The notes: generated by a model not told the origin, from the letters alone. Shown: positions 27,225-37,706, numbered from the stretch's first letter. The stretch is DNA of 64,000 bases from Gammaproteobacteria bacterium (GCA_026994225.1 JALWRI010000076.1:1-64000), one strand, 5' to 3'. Numbers and translations: made by a program.

Positions 27225-27245
27225 TGGGCCATAGGCCCATTTTTT
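27225..27245 (+). terminator. Strong terminator/attenuator ahead of rimP
   Basis: TGGGCC (27225-27230), a 3-base loop ATA, GGCCCA (27234-27239) and six Ts (27240-27245) form a compact intrinsic terminator. It lies 23 bases before the rimP start. It either ends an upstream transcript or attenuates the rimP-nusA operon, which is known to be attenuated and NusA-autoregulated in Escherichia coli. Confidence 0.8.
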
Positions 27246-27268
27246 GTTTATACAGGTTGTAATTTATT

Positions 27269-27721
27269 GTGTCAAAATCAGAAACCTTATCTGAATTACT
27301 CGCACCCATTATTGAAGCTATGCAGTATGAATTTGTTGGAGTAGAATTTTTTCCACAAGGACAACATTCATTATTGCGTATTTATATAGATAAAGAAAAT
27401 GGGGTAAATGTAGATGATTGTGCATTAGTTAGTCGTCAAGTTAGCCGATTTTTAGATGTTGAAGATCCGATTCCATCAGAATATATTTTGGAAGTATCTT
27501 CCCCAGGAGTGGATAGACCCTTGTTTACTATTGCACAATTTGAACAATTTATAGGACATACGGTAAAAGTGCGTCTACGTCAGGCATTGAATAAGAAGAG
27601 AAAATTCATAGGGATTATACAATCGATAGAAGGTGATAATATCACGCTAAAGATGGAGGATAACATCGCCGTTTTAACTTTTCAAAATATTGAAAAAGCC
27701 CGCTTACAGGCACAATGGTAA
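27269..27721 (+). CDS. rimP: Ribosome maturation factor RimP
   Basis: The 150-residue protein has the RimP N-terminal pattern (EFVGVEFFPQGQHSLLRIYIDKENGVNVDDC), the junction YILEVSSPGVDRPL, and a C-terminal SH3-like domain. It helps 30S subunit assembly. The start is GTG at 27269, with an AGG-type site upstream. It is first in the rimP-nusA-infB-rbfA-truB operon, followed 68 bases later by nusA. Confidence 0.92.
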   Translation: MSKSETLSELLAPIIEAMQYEFVGVEFFPQGQHSLLRIYIDKENGVNVDDCALVSRQVSRFLDVEDPIPSEYILEVSSPGVDRPLFTIAQFEQFIGHTVKVRLRQALNKKRKFIGIIQSIEGDNITLKMEDNIAVLTFQNIEKARLQAQW

Positions 27722-27789
27722 TAAAGTAGTACAACGATTGAGGAAAGGGGTAAATGACAATATTAAAGATTTTTTGGAGGTAAATAATT

Positions 27790-29286
27790 GTGAGTAAAGA
27801 AATTTTATTAGTTGTTGCTGCCGTTTCTCATGAAAAAGGAGTTGACCAAGAAGTTATTTTTGAAGCGATTGAAATTGCTTTAGCTACCGCAACAAAAAAA
27901 CGGCATGGGGATATTGATGTACGTGTCAGCATTGATCGTAAAACAGGAAATTATAAGACATTTCGTCGTTGGCGTGTATTAGATGATGATACAGAATTAT
28001 TAGAATCATTAAAAACACAAAAATTATATTCACGTATACATGATGAACATCCAGAATTAAAAGTGGGTGATTATTTGGAAGAACCGATTGAATCAGTAGA
28101 ATTTGGTCGTATTGCTGCACAAATGGCTAAACAAGTAATTGTACAAAAAGTGAGAGAAGCAGAACGAGCGCAAGTGGTTGATGCATATCATGATCGTATT
28201 GGTGAATTAATTTCAGGAGTGGTAAAACGCATTGATCGAAGTGGTATAATTTTAGATTTAGGTGAAAATATTGATGCATTAATACCTAGTGAACATCTTA
28301 TTGCCAGAGACAGCGCTCGTAATGGTGATCGATTAAGAGGTTATCTTTATGATGTACATCATAAAGACAAGGGGCCACAATTATTTGTAACCCGTACCGC
28401 ACCCGAGTTATTAATTGAGTTATTTAAAATTGAAGTACCTGAAATAGGTGAAGGTTTGATTGATATTTTAAGTGCTGCAAGAGATCCTGGTTTACGAGCA
28501 AAAATTGCAGTACGTTCTAATGATCAACGTATTGATCCGGTTGGTGCTTGTGTAGGAATGCGTGGATCACGTGTTCAGGCAATTTCTAATGAGTTGGCTG
28601 GTGAACGGGTAGATATTATTTTATGGGATGAAAATCCTGCACAGTTTGTGATTAATGCAATGTCCCCAGCAGAAGTTTTATCTATTGTGATGGATGAAGA
28701 AGCAAATAGCATGGATATTGCAGTAGAAGAGGCTCAACTGTCCTTGGCCATTGGACGTAATGGACAAAATATTCGGCTTGCAAGTCAGTTAACTGGCTGG
28801 ATATTAAATGTGATGACAGAAGAGCAAGCAGAAGAAAAAAGTACAGAAGAAGCAAAAACAATACAGGAGAAATTTAAACGGCAATTAGATGTAGATGATG
28901 ATATTGCAGAGATTTTAGTCGCAGAAGGGTTTACTTCATTAGAAGAAATTGCTTATGTTGCTTTGCAAGAAATGTTGGAAATAGAAGAGTTTGATGAAGA
29001 AATTGTACATGGTTTACGTGAACGTGCAAAAGATGTGTTATTAACACAAGAAATTAGTAATGAAGAACATTTCACTGAAAGTTCTAATGAACTACTAGCA
29101 TTAGAAGAAGTGAATCAAGAATTGGTAGATCAGTTGGCAACATTAAAAGTAGTAAGTCTGGAAGATTTGGCAGAACAATCGGTGGACGATTTGATAGTAT
29201 TAGATGGTATTAATGAAGAGTTGGCTGCTAAACTAATCATGACAGCGAGAGAGCCCTGGTTTAATAAAGATAAGAATCAAGGTTAA
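27790..29286 (+). CDS. nusA: Transcription elongation/termination factor NusA
   Basis: The 498-residue protein has an N-terminal RNA-polymerase-binding domain (ILLVVAAVSHEKGVDQEVIFEAIEIALATA), an S1 domain (~135-200), two KH domains (VGACVGMRGSRVQAISNEL; LAIGRNGQNIRLASQLTGW) and two acidic C-terminal repeats, as in gammaproteobacteria. NusA controls pausing, termination and antitermination. The start is GTG at 27790 with GGAGG 10 bases upstream. Confidence 0.95.
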   Translation: MSKEILLVVAAVSHEKGVDQEVIFEAIEIALATATKKRHGDIDVRVSIDRKTGNYKTFRRWRVLDDDTELLESLKTQKLYSRIHDEHPELKVGDYLEEPIESVEFGRIAAQMAKQVIVQKVREAERAQVVDAYHDRIGELISGVVKRIDRSGIILDLGENIDALIPSEHLIARDSARNGDRLRGYLYDVHHKDKGPQLFVTRTAPELLIELFKIEVPEIGEGLIDILSAARDPGLRAKIAVRSNDQRIDPVGACVGMRGSRVQAISNELAGERVDIILWDENPAQFVINAMSPAEVLSIVMDEEANSMDIAVEEAQLSLAIGRNGQNIRLASQLTGWILNVMTEEQAEEKSTEEAKTIQEKFKRQLDVDDDIAEILVAEGFTSLEEIAYVALQEMLEIEEFDEEIVHGLRERAKDVLLTQEISNEEHFTESSNELLALEEVNQELVDQLATLKVVSLEDLAEQSVDDLIVLDGINEELAAKLIMTAREPWFNKDKNQG

Positions 29287-29301
29287 GGAGAATGAAAAAT
29301 T

Positions 29302-31932
29302 ATGTCAAATGTAACCATTAAACAGTTTGCCAAAGATATTGATACACCGGTAGATCGTTTACTAGAACAAATGAAAGAAGCGGGTATTTCAGAAAGTAAT
29401 GCAGAAGGTAGTATTACAGATATTGAAAAAGAAACGTTGTTAACTTATTTGCGTAGAAAGCGTTCTCCTACTACACAGCAAGAGCCGCGAAAAATAACGC
29501 TAAAACGTAAAACTAAAAGTAAGATTAAAACTCACGGAAAAGGAAAAACGATTACGGTAGAAGTACGTAAAAAACGTACTTATGTAAAGCGTAGTGAATT
29601 AGAATCAAAGCAAGCTGAAAAAGACAATGCTGAAGCTGAAGCGAAGGCTGTAAAAGAAAAAGCAGCTAATAAAAATAAAACGGTTACCAGCAATATAGAA
29701 AAGCAGCTTAAAACAGAAAAGAAGGAAACTGAGACAAAAAGGCAGCATTCTGCACGCAATAATAAGCGTGTAGAGCAGACATCAGATAATAGTAATATAC
29801 GCTCACCAAAGCAGACTAAAGAATCAAATAAAAAACATACCACAGAAAATAAAACAGCAGAGCCAGTAGTTCAGGTAGCTAAAGTAGTAGAAGAGGCACC
29901 GAAGAAAGCAAAACATAAAGATAAGAAGGATACAGTATCTAAATCAGATAAAAAGGCAAAAGGACATACGAATAAAGAGCGAGAGGAAGGAAAAGAAAAT
30001 CGCCGTAAAGATTTAATGCCTCGTAAGGGAGGACAGCGTAAAAATTTAGTCAATGTTGCAGCGAGTGAAGAAGAAGAAACGGTTAAAATTCGTGTAGGCA
30101 AGAGAAAAAACAAAAAACGTCGAAATACATTAACAGAAACACAACATGCTTTTGAAAAGCCGGTGGAAGATCGGGTTTATGAGGTAGAAATTGGCGCTAC
30201 GATTAAAGTGAATGAACTGGCTCAAAAAATGTCAGTGAAAGCAGCAGAAGTCATTAAAGTTTTAATGAAAATGGGAACGATGGTAACTATTAATCATGTC
30301 CTGGAACAAGATATTGCCGCATTAGTTGTGGAAGAAATGGGGCATAAGTATAAGTTAGTAGATGCTAATGCTTTAGAAGCATCCTTATTGACAGAAATAG
30401 ATAATCCGGTCGGTGAACTAGAAACTCGTGCGCCGATTGTCACTATTATGGGACATGTTGATCATGGTAAGACATCACTGCTTGATTATATTCGTAGCAC
30501 TCGTGTTGCAGCAGGGGAAGCGGGAGGTATTACTCAACATATTGGTGCATATCATGTGGAAACAGAAAAAGGGATTGTATCCTTTTTAGATACACCAGGA
30601 CACGCTGCATTTACCTCCATGCGTGCTAGAGGGGCGCAAGTTACGGATATTGTAGTATTAATTGTTGCTGCCGATGATGGGGTGATGCCACAAACAAAAG
30701 AAGCCATACAACATGCTAAAGCTGCAAAAGTACCCCTTATTGTAGCGGTCAATAAGATAGATAAAGAAGCTGCTGATCCTGATCGTGTGAAAAATGAATT
30801 AGCAGCATTAGATGTTATCCCTGAAGATTGGGGTGGTGAAAATATGTTTGTACATATTTCAGCTAAAACAGGAGAGGGCATTGATGAATTACTTGACGCT
30901 ATTTTATTACAAGCAGAAGTGTTAGAGTTAAAAGCTGTGAGTACAGGCCCTGCAAAAGGGATAGTGCTAGAATCTCGTTTAGATAAAGGTCGGGGGCATG
31001 TTGCCACAATTTTAGTGCAACAAGGCACCTTGCATAAGGGAGATATTATTTTAGCCGGACTGGATTATGGACGGGTACGAGCATTATTAGATGAAAATGG
31101 TAAAGCGATTAGCTCAGCAGGGCCTTCTATTCCGGTTGAAATTCTAGGCTTATCTGGTACGCCGGTAGCCGGTTCAGAAGCCTTAGTCATTCCAAATGAG
31201 AAGAAAGCAAAAGAAGTTGCTTTATTTCGTTACAATAAAGAACGTGAAGGAAAATTGGCACGTCAACAGGCAAGTAAATTAGAAAATATGTTCTCTCAAA
31301 TGGGAGATGATGAATCAAAAATATTAAATATTATCTTAAAAGCAGATGTACAAGGTTCAGTGGAAGCGATTTCTGATGCCGTAATGAAATTATCTACAGA
31401 TGAAATTAAAGTAAAAATTATTTCTAGCGGCGTGGGAGGGTTAAATGAATCAGATGCCCAACTAGCCCTGGCATCTAATGCAATATTAATTGGTTTTAAT
31501 GTGCGCGCAGATAGTACAGCAAAACAATTAATTGAAGAGGAAGGGATTGATCTACACTATTATAGTGTTATTTATGATTTAATTGATGAAATCCGTGCTG
31601 CAATGACGGGTATGTTATCACCTGAATTTAAAGAAAATATTACTGGTATTGCAGAAGTGAGAGATGTGTTTCGCTCACCTAAATTTGGTGCGATTGCAGG
31701 ATGTATGGTAACAGAAGGTATCATTAAACGACATAATCCTATTCGGGTTTTGCGTGATAATATTGTTATTTATGAAGGTGAACTAGAATCTTTGCGCCGT
31801 TTTAAAGATGATATTAATGAGGTAAAATCAGGGATGGAGTGTGGCATAGGTGTGAAAAATTATACCGATGTGCATGTCGGTGATTTAATTGAAGTTTATG
31901 AGCGGATAGAAATTACACGAACTTCACTGTAG
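29302..31932 (+). CDS. infB: Translation initiation factor IF-2
   Basis: The 876-residue protein has an N-terminal IF2_N motif ([20 protein letters not shown]), a long Lys/Glu-rich linker (~50-280), a second IF2_N segment ([20 protein letters not shown]), and the GTPase domain with [10 protein letters not shown] (near residue 385), DTPGHAAF and NKID, followed by beta-barrel and C-terminal fMet-tRNA-binding domains. It positions initiator tRNA on the 30S subunit. The ATG follows nusA by 15 bases; GGAG lies 11-14 bases upstream. Confidence 0.96.
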   Translation: MSNVTIKQFAKDIDTPVDRLLEQMKEAGISESNAEGSITDIEKETLLTYLRRKRSPTTQQEPRKITLKRKTKSKIKTHGKGKTITVEVRKKRTYVKRSELESKQAEKDNAEAEAKAVKEKAANKNKTVTSNIEKQLKTEKKETETKRQHSARNNKRVEQTSDNSNIRSPKQTKESNKKHTTENKTAEPVVQVAKVVEEAPKKAKHKDKKDTVSKSDKKAKGHTNKEREEGKENRRKDLMPRKGGQRKNLVNVAASEEEETVKIRVGKRKNKKRRNTLTETQHAFEKPVEDRVYEVEIGATIKVNELAQKMSVKAAEVIKVLMKMGTMVTINHVLEQDIAALVVEEMGHKYKLVDANALEASLLTEIDNPVGELETRAPIVTIMGHVDHGKTSLLDYIRSTRVAAGEAGGITQHIGAYHVETEKGIVSFLDTPGHAAFTSMRARGAQVTDIVVLIVAADDGVMPQTKEAIQHAKAAKVPLIVAVNKIDKEAADPDRVKNELAALDVIPEDWGGENMFVHISAKTGEGIDELLDAILLQAEVLELKAVSTGPAKGIVLESRLDKGRGHVATILVQQGTLHKGDIILAGLDYGRVRALLDENGKAISSAGPSIPVEILGLSGTPVAGSEALVIPNEKKAKEVALFRYNKEREGKLARQQASKLENMFSQMGDDESKILNIILKADVQGSVEAISDAVMKLSTDEIKVKIISSGVGGLNESDAQLALASNAILIGFNVRADSTAKQLIEEEGIDLHYYSVIYDLIDEIRAAMTGMLSPEFKENITGIAEVRDVFRSPKFGAIAGCMVTEGIIKRHNPIRVLRDNIVIYEGELESLRRFKDDINEVKSGMECGIGVKNYTDVHVGDLIEVYERIEITRTSL

Positions 31933-31940
31933 GTATAGGT

Positions 31941-32330
31941 ATGCAAAAACAATATAATCGCACACAGCGGGTAGCTGAAATGATGCAGCGAGAACTTGCA
32001 TGTTTGATCCAACGAGAGCTAAAAGACCCTCGAGTAGGCATGACTACTGTATTATCTGTAGAGGTAACACGAGATTTTAGTTTTGCTAAAGTTTATATCT
32101 CATTGCTTGGAGATGATGAAGTAAAAAAGAGGGCATTATCAGGGTTAGATAATGCTAGTGGTTTTTTACGTAGAGAATTGGGTAAACGTATTAGCCTGCG
32201 AATTACTCCAAAATTGCGATTTATTATTGATAACTCCAGTGAAAAAGGGACAAACTTAAGTCAATTAATTGATAAAGCATTAGAGTCTGATAAGCACTTA
32301 CGGGCTGTAAATGAGAAACAAGACCAGTAA
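31941..32330 (+). CDS. rbfA: 30S ribosome-binding factor RbfA
   Basis: The 129-residue protein has the RbfA pattern RTQRVAEMMQRELACLIQRELKDPRVG, TRDFSFAKVYISLLG and RRELGKRISLRITPKLRF. It is a cold-related 30S maturation factor. It starts 8 bases after infB and its last 20 bases overlap the truB start, so the pair is translationally coupled. Confidence 0.94.
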   Translation: MQKQYNRTQRVAEMMQRELACLIQRELKDPRVGMTTVLSVEVTRDFSFAKVYISLLGDDEVKKRALSGLDNASGFLRRELGKRISLRITPKLRFIIDNSSEKGTNLSQLIDKALESDKHLRAVNEKQDQ

Positions 32331-33240
32331 AAAAATTGATGGCATTATCGTGTTAGATAAACCTAAAGGGATAAGCTCTAATGCTGCCTTGCAACAAGTA
32401 AAACGTTTATTTAATGCAAAAAAAGCGGGTCATACGGGTAATTTAGATCCTATGGCAACAGGAGTATTACCATTATGTTTTGGACAGGCTACGAAAGTAT
32501 CTTCATTTTTATTGTCAGCAAATAAAAGTTATATAGCACGGATACATTTAGGAGTACAAACCAATACGGGGGATACGGAAGGGGAAATTATTAAAACCTG
32601 CACCGTACCGGCGTTAGAAGCGGTGCAAATAAATAGTGTCCTGCAAGATTTTATCGGTACTATAACGCAAATACCTCCTATGTATTCTGCTCTAAAACAT
32701 CAAGGGCAGGCATTGTATAAGTTAGCGGCAAAAGGATTAGAGGTTGAAAGAAAAGCTCGTCAGATCACAATATTCCAGCTACGTTTACTTTCCAGAAATG
32801 AAAATGAATTAGAAATTTTTGTAAATTGTTCAAAAGGAACCTATATTCGAGTTTTAGCTGAAGATATTGCGAAGAAACTAGATACTGTGGCACATTTAAC
32901 AGTATTACGTAGAACAGTAGCAGAGCCTTTTACTTTACAACAGGCTTTTACCCTCGAAGCATTACAAAGTTTGTCTAGCGTACAAAGAGAAATGCAACTA
33001 TTGCCGGCAGAACAAGCATTACAGCATTTACCTCAATTAGTGTTAAATAAGCAGCAAAGTCAGGCTATCAGTTATGGACAAAAAATAAATAGCGATAGTT
33101 TATCTGATACGGTAGGGAACATTAATGTACAAAAAGGGAATAGCCATTTAATACGTTTAATCAATGATCAAGGAATATTTATAGGGATTGGCGTATTAGA
33201 TGATATACAACTTAAACCAAAGCGTTTATTTTTGGGCTGA
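32311..33240 (+). CDS. truB: tRNA pseudouridine-55 synthase TruB
   Basis: The 309-residue protein has GIIVLDKPKGISSNAALQQVK, the catalytic aspartate in HTGNLDPMATGVLPLC, SYIARIHLGVQTNTGD, PPMYSALKHQGQALYKLA, and a C-terminal PUA-like domain. It modifies U55 of tRNAs. The ATG lies inside the rbfA 3' end. Confidence 0.95.
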   Translation: MRNKTSKKIDGIIVLDKPKGISSNAALQQVKRLFNAKKAGHTGNLDPMATGVLPLCFGQATKVSSFLLSANKSYIARIHLGVQTNTGDTEGEIIKTCTVPALEAVQINSVLQDFIGTITQIPPMYSALKHQGQALYKLAAKGLEVERKARQITIFQLRLLSRNENELEIFVNCSKGTYIRVLAEDIAKKLDTVAHLTVLRRTVAEPFTLQQAFTLEALQSLSSVQREMQLLPAEQALQHLPQLVLNKQQSQAISYGQKINSDSLSDTVGNINVQKGNSHLIRLINDQGIFIGIGVLDDIQLKPKRLFLG

Positions 33241-33381
33241 ATCATCGTCTACTTATCATCAGTGGATAAATGGTTGAGTATTTTTTTATAATAGGTAATT
33301 AATACTTGTGTATGTTGAGTCATACGGCTAGAATGGCGAGTATTTTTTATCTTCATTAGCAATTAGCGGAGTATCTGTTGG

Positions 33382-33648
33382 ATGATTACAGTACAAGAAA
33401 AAGCAGAAATTATTAAGGCGTACGGAAAGAATGAAAATGATAGTGGTTCTACTGAAGTACAGGTAGCATTGTTATCAGCAAAAATTAATGATTTATCGGG
33501 ACATTTTAAAGAACATACTCACGATCATCATTCTCGTCAGGGATTATTACGAATGGTGAGTAAACGGCGTAAATTACTGGATTATTTAAAAGCAAATGAT
33601 GCAGAACGTTATCGTTCTTTAATTTCACGTCTTAGTTTACGTAAATAA
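33382..33648 (+). CDS. rpsO: Ribosomal protein uS15
   Basis: The 88-residue protein has the S15 pattern: [74 protein letters not shown]. It binds 16S rRNA in the platform. It is 141 bases after truB; this gap contains no other gene and could hold a promoter and the S15 autoregulatory site, but I cannot define either. Confidence 0.96.
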   Translation: MITVQEKAEIIKAYGKNENDSGSTEVQVALLSAKINDLSGHFKEHTHDHHSRQGLLRMVSKRRKLLDYLKANDAERYRSLISRLSLRK

Positions 33649-33683
33649 GAAACGTTTTCTATACATAACAAGATATATAACGT

Positions 33684-33796
33684 CCTCATTGTGTATGCAA
33701 ATAATAGGCTATGGTAATGAGGGTGATAGACTAAACAATTAGCCTTTTTAGTTTTAAAGTGACTTTTTTAAGATAATCACTATTAGTATGGTGATT
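33684..33796 (+). promoter_or_regulatory. Structured leader between rpsO and pnp
   Basis: Two stem-loops can be drawn: CCTCATT (33684-33690) with AATGAGG (33716-33722), and AATCAC (33775-33780) with GTGATT (33791-33796). In Escherichia coli the pnp leader contains a hairpin cut by RNase III for autocontrol. The position here is equivalent, but the function is inferred. Confidence 0.4.
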
Positions 33797-33844
33797 CTAT
33801 AAAAAAGTAGAACATTGCATTGAATATCCTAAAGGAAAGACATT

Positions 33845-35980
33845 GTGGCTGTAGTAAAAAAAGAATTTCAGTTTGGCGATCAGACAATTACCTTAGAAAC
33901 GGGTGAAATAGCTCGTCAGGCAACTTCCGCAGTAATGATTAGCATGGGTGAGACTGTGGTATTTGTTACGGTGGTAGCAAGTAAAGAAGTTGAAACGAGT
34001 CGTGATTTTTTTCCTTTAACAGTAAATTATCAGGAAAAATCCTATGCGGCAGGGAAAATTCCAGGGAGTTTTTTCAAACGAGAAGGACGTCCTGGAGAAC
34101 ATGAAACACTGATTTCTCGTTTAATTGATAGACCTGTACGACCTTTATTTCCAAAAGGATTTGTAAACGAAGTACAAGTCATTGCAACGGTTGTGTCTAT
34201 TGATGACAATATTAGTGCAGATATTGTTGCGCTATTAGGTACATCTGCAGCATTATGCTGTGCTGGCGTGCCTTTTAATGGCCCATTAGGTGCTGCGAGA
34301 GTGGGTTATCAGGAGGGTAAATTTTTGCTTAATCCAGATAAAGCAAGTTTACAATCCTCAGCATTAGATCTTGTCGTTGCTGGAACACGTGATGCTGTTT
34401 TAATGGTAGAATCTGAAGCAGAAGAATTATCTGAAGAAATTATGTTAAATGCAGTAATGTTTGGGCATGAACAATTTCAAACAGCTATTCAGGCAATTCA
34501 AGAGTTTGCGGATGAAGTGGCAACCCCTAAATGGGATTGGAAAGAGCCAGAAAAAGATACCGTACTAGGGGAAAAAGTAGAAGCCTTAGCAAAAGAAGAA
34601 TTAAGTGCTGCGTACACTATTAGTGATAAAATGCAACGTCAGGAAAAATTATCTGAAATTCGTTGCCGTATTGCAGAACAAGTACAATCAGAAATAGATA
34701 GCGAAGAAGATAGAAGTGCAGATATTCTATCAACGATTGGTAGTTTAGAAAAACGTTTAGTGCGTGAAAATATTATCAATGGGGGGGCTCGTATTGATGG
34801 TCGTGATACAAAAACAGTTCGTCCATTAACGATGCGTACTGGGGTTTTACCTAGAACACACGGTTCAGCATTATTTACACGTGGTGAAACGCAAGTATTA
34901 GCAGTTACTACACTCGGTACAGCAAGAGATGCACAAACTGTAGATGCTCTGGATGGGGAATTTAGAGATAGCTTTATTTTACATTATAACTTTCCTCCCT
35001 ATTGTGTAGGAGAAACTGGTTTTGTCGGGACACCAAAACGGCGTGAAATTGGTCATGGGCGTTTGGCTAAACGAGGTATTGCGGCAGTAATGCCTTCAGA
35101 AAAAGATTTTTCTTATACTATTCGAGTGGTCTCAGAGGTGATGGAATCGAATGGTTCTAGTTCTATGGCGTCTGTATGTGGTACTAGTTTATCTTTGATG
35201 GATGCTGGTGTGCCTATTCGTTCTCAAGTTGCTGGGATTGCAATGGGACTGATTAAAGAAGGGGATAAATTTGCAGTATTAACGGATATTTTAGGTGATG
35301 AAGATCACTTAGGTGATATGGATTTTAAAGTAGCAGGGACAGAAAAAGGTGTTAATGCCTTACAAATGGATATTAAAATTCAAGGTATTACTAAAGAAAT
35401 TATGCAAATTGCATTGGAACAGGCTCGTGATGCACGCATACATATTTTAGGGGAAATGAATACGGTGTTGGATAAGCCCCGTATTGATATGTCTAACTTC
35501 GCTCCCCGTATTGTAGAGTTAAAAATTCATCCAGACAAAATCCGGGATGTGATTGGTAAAGGTGGTGCAACCATTCGAGCCTTAACAGAAGAAACTGGTG
35601 CGAGTATTGATATTAGTGATGAAGGATTAGTGAAAATATCTTCTCCTGATAACGCTGCTGCATCAGAAGCAAAAAAACGTATCGAACAAATTACAGCCGA
35701 TGTAGAGGTAGGTAAAGTTTATACAGGTAAGGTTGTTAAGATTATGGATTTTGGGGCATTTGTCAGTTTATTCCCGGGTAAAGATGGTCTAGTACATATT
35801 TCTCAAATTTCAGATGAACGGGTAGAAAATGTTAGTGATAAATTATCAGAAGGAGAAACCGTACGAGTTAAAGTGCTTGAAGTGGATAAGCAAGGGCGTA
35901 TTCGTTTAAGTATGAAAGCAATTGATGAAAATGATGTAGAAGCGCAAGCTGAAGAGACAGCAACAGTAGATGGCGAATAA
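33845..35980 (+). CDS. pnp: Polynucleotide phosphorylase
   Basis: The 711-residue protein contains two RNase PH domains ([45 protein letters not shown] and the [12 protein letters not shown] stretch), a helical linker, a KH domain ([22 protein letters not shown]) and an S1 domain ([28 protein letters not shown]). It degrades RNA 3' to 5' with phosphate, in the degradosome. The start is GTG at 33845 with AAAGGAAAG upstream. Confidence 0.96.
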   Translation: MAVVKKEFQFGDQTITLETGEIARQATSAVMISMGETVVFVTVVASKEVETSRDFFPLTVNYQEKSYAAGKIPGSFFKREGRPGEHETLISRLIDRPVRPLFPKGFVNEVQVIATVVSIDDNISADIVALLGTSAALCCAGVPFNGPLGAARVGYQEGKFLLNPDKASLQSSALDLVVAGTRDAVLMVESEAEELSEEIMLNAVMFGHEQFQTAIQAIQEFADEVATPKWDWKEPEKDTVLGEKVEALAKEELSAAYTISDKMQRQEKLSEIRCRIAEQVQSEIDSEEDRSADILSTIGSLEKRLVRENIINGGARIDGRDTKTVRPLTMRTGVLPRTHGSALFTRGETQVLAVTTLGTARDAQTVDALDGEFRDSFILHYNFPPYCVGETGFVGTPKRREIGHGRLAKRGIAAVMPSEKDFSYTIRVVSEVMESNGSSSMASVCGTSLSLMDAGVPIRSQVAGIAMGLIKEGDKFAVLTDILGDEDHLGDMDFKVAGTEKGVNALQMDIKIQGITKEIMQIALEQARDARIHILGEMNTVLDKPRIDMSNFAPRIVELKIHPDKIRDVIGKGGATIRALTEETGASIDISDEGLVKISSPDNAAASEAKKRIEQITADVEVGKVYTGKVVKIMDFGAFVSLFPGKDGLVHISQISDERVENVSDKLSEGETVRVKVLEVDKQGRIRLSMKAIDENDVEAQAEETATVDGE

Positions 35981-36003
35981 TATTTTAAGCTATTAACTAA
36001 CCA

Positions 36004-36035
36004 AACCATCCCTTTTCGTTAGAAAAGAGATGGTT
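36004..36035. terminator. Hairpin after pnp
   Basis: AACCATC (36004-36010) pairs with GATGGTT (36029-36035), and CTTTTC with GAAAAG lies inside, around a GTTA loop. It lies 24 bases after the pnp stop and before the convergent bacterioferritin end. The T-run is missing, so the efficiency is uncertain. Confidence 0.6.
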
Positions 36036-36083
36036 GACAAGCATATAAGGTTATATTTGAGTACACAGCAGCGGGGGGAATGT

Positions 36084-36551
36084 TTACATTTGTGATTGTA
36101 AATAATTAGCCAGTCCAATACGATCAATTAATCCTAGTTGTGTTTCTAACCAAAAAATATGATCTTCTTCTGTATCTTTTAATAATGTTGTTAATATATC
36201 ACGGGTATCGTAATCTTGTACCGTTTCACAGTATGCAATTGCTTCTTTTAGATCAGCTGCAACTTTTAATTCATATTCTAAATCTGCTTTAAGCATAGCA
36301 GGGACATCATTACCACTTTGTATTGGTGCTCGTGCTAAAATATCCGGTTTGCCTTCAAGAAATAATATACGGCTAATTAATGCACTAGCATGTTCTTGTT
36401 CATCTTGCATTTCATGGTTAAATTGTTCATAAAGTTTGTTTAATCCCCAGTCTTCATAAATTCTTGAATGGAGAAAATACTGATCCATCGCTGCCAGCTC
36501 GCCAGCAAGCTGTCTATTTAATAATTCAATAACTTTACTATCACCTTTCAC
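36084..36551 (-). CDS. bfr: Bacterioferritin subunit with ferroxidase centre, lacking heme Met
   Basis: This 155-residue ferritin-like protein keeps the di-iron ligands E18, E51, H54, E94 and a C-terminal Glu-His set (TEEDH, residues 127-131), but the heme-ligand Met52 of Escherichia coli Bfr is Gln here. It would therefore oxidise and store iron without binding heme between identical subunits. The start is GTG at 36551, one base after the preceding stop, with GGAG inside that gene's end. It probably co-assembles with the neighbouring subunit, as known for two-subunit bacterioferritins in Neisseria and Magnetospirillum. Confidence 0.92.
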   Translation of the reverse strand: MKGDSKVIELLNRQLAGELAAMDQYFLHSRIYEDWGLNKLYEQFNHEMQDEQEHASALISRILFLEGKPDILARAPIQSGNDVPAMLKADLEYELKVAADLKEAIAYCETVQDYDTRDILTTLLKDTEEDHIFWLETQLGLIDRIGLANYLQSQM

Positions 36552-36552
36552 T

Positions 36553-37029
36553 TTATTCTCCTGTATCCATTTGAGATTGTTGGTAATTTTCTAGCCCCAT
36601 ATTTTTAATTAAGGTTTGCTGAGTTTCACACCAGTCAATAAAATGCTCTTCTTGATCGAGAATATTTGTGAGTAACTCCCGTGAAACATAATCGGCTACC
36701 TGCTCACAATATGCAATAGCATCAGTTAAAACACGCCGTAGTGCCTGACTTTTATCTAAATCACAGTTGATTATTTCAGTGATGTCTTCACCTATTTGAA
36801 TAGGAGGGATATGTTGTAAATTAGGTAAACCTTCTAAAAAAAGAATACGTTCAATCAATTTATCCGCATGTTTCATTTCTTTAATGGATATACGGTAATC
36901 ACACTCATTAAGTTGATTTAAGCCCCAATTACGGTACATGCGAGCATGTAGGAAATATTGATTAATGGCAGATAAAGTATGGCTTAGTACCGCATTTAGA
37001 TGTTGTAAAACATCAGAATTACTCTGCAT
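36553..37029 (-). CDS. bfr: Bacterioferritin subunit with heme Met, ferroxidase residues lost
   Basis: The 158-residue protein keeps Met52 (IKEMKHADK), the axial heme ligand, but E18 is Thr, E94 is Ser and His130 is Phe, so the di-iron site is broken. It is the complement of the next gene. In mixed 24-mers, the heme-type subunit passes electrons from Bfd to the mineral core while the other subunit oxidises iron. It is first in the two-gene minus-strand operon. Confidence 0.92.
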   Translation of the reverse strand: MQSNSDVLQHLNAVLSHTLSAINQYFLHARMYRNWGLNQLNECDYRISIKEMKHADKLIERILFLEGLPNLQHIPPIQIGEDITEIINCDLDKSQALRRVLTDAIAYCEQVADYVSRELLTNILDQEEHFIDWCETQQTLIKNMGLENYQQSQMDTGE

Positions 37030-37166
37030 AAAAGTACCTCATTAGATAAATAGATAATAACAAGTTATAGACCAGCTTAGCATAAATCCTGTCTTTTATG
37101 CTACCACTTCTGCTTAGGACTTTTTTGCCCGGAAAATAAGGTAAAAACACATAGTGTATTAACTAA

Positions 37167-37346
37167 TTAATCTTTAGGGCGTTTAGATAAGGTTTCTTGA
37201 ATGACTTCATTAATAGAGCGAGAGCATTTACCACAACACGTTGCAGCACCTAATCCCTGTTTAATATCATCCATATTTGAAGCACCATCATAAATAGCTT
37301 CTTTTATTTTTCGATCGGTAATGGAACGACAGATACAAAGATACAT
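37167..37346 (-). CDS. bfd: Bacterioferritin-associated ferredoxin Bfd
   Basis: The 59-residue protein MYLCICRSITDRKIK... has the Bfd/NirB [2Fe-2S] pattern: C4, C6, and the pair in TCCGKCSRS. Bfd delivers electrons to bacterioferritin heme so that stored iron is released. The start has AGGGGG upstream. It lies upstream of the bfr pair, on the same strand, separated by 137 bases containing a 7-bp hairpin (AGCATAA/TTATGCT near 37079-37102). Fur-like boxes lie just upstream, consistent with induction under iron limitation. Confidence 0.9.
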   Translation of the reverse strand: MYLCICRSITDRKIKEAIYDGASNMDDIKQGLGAATCCGKCSRSINEVIQETLSKRPKD

Positions 37347-37391
37347 ATTAATAGCCCCCTATAGATATATGATAGATATATTTTAAATGTA

Positions 37392-37410
37392 AATGAGAAT
37401 GATTGTCAAT
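37392..37410. promoter_or_regulatory. Fur-like box 1
   Basis: AATGAGAATGATTGTCAAT resembles the 19-bp Fur consensus GATAATGATAATCATTATC in its ATGA-type half sites. It lies 46 bases upstream of the bfd start, in the divergent region between bfd and the small gene at 37497. Confidence 0.55.
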
Positions 37411-37435
37411 AGCATTATTTAAGTGTTGATTTTTT

Positions 37436-37456
37436 AAATGAGAATTATTATCATTT
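37436..37456. promoter_or_regulatory. Fur-like box 2
   Basis: AAATGAGAATTATTATCATTT, with inverted ATGA/TCAT half sites, is a good Fur box match. It is 40 bases upstream of the small CxxC gene (37497) and about 90 bases from bfd, so iron could repress both directions. Confidence 0.7.
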
Positions 37457-37496
37457 AAAAATAGAGTATATAATGATAAAAGACAAGGAGAGGGAG

Positions 37497-37706
37497 ATGA
37501 CAATATTGATTGATATGCGTTTAAATAAGAATGTACCCATTATTTATTTACGCAGTAAACAGTCAGGAGAAATAATCTTTCAATATTTATCGAGCGTTGT
37601 TAAAAAGTGGCAAAAAAATGGTGATATAACATGTATGGACTGTTATCAAACACATACTGAATTAAGCCAGTTTGATATTTTTGCTACCGAATTACAGCAT
37701 ATTTAA
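37497..37706 (+). CDS. Small CxxC protein next to Fur-like boxes
   Basis: This is a 69-residue protein (MTILIDMRLNKN...) with one CxxC (ITCMDCYQTH) near the C-terminal third. I start at ATG 37497 because AAGGAG lies 7 bases before it; the ATG at 37473 has no ribosome binding site. It looks like a beta-rich fold. I do not recognise a named family. It is followed 23 bases later by the DUF2325 gene, so the two probably form one iron-responsive unit. Confidence 0.6.
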   Translation: MTILIDMRLNKNVPIIYLRSKQSGEIIFQYLSSVVKKWQKNGDITCMDCYQTHTELSQFDIFATELQHI

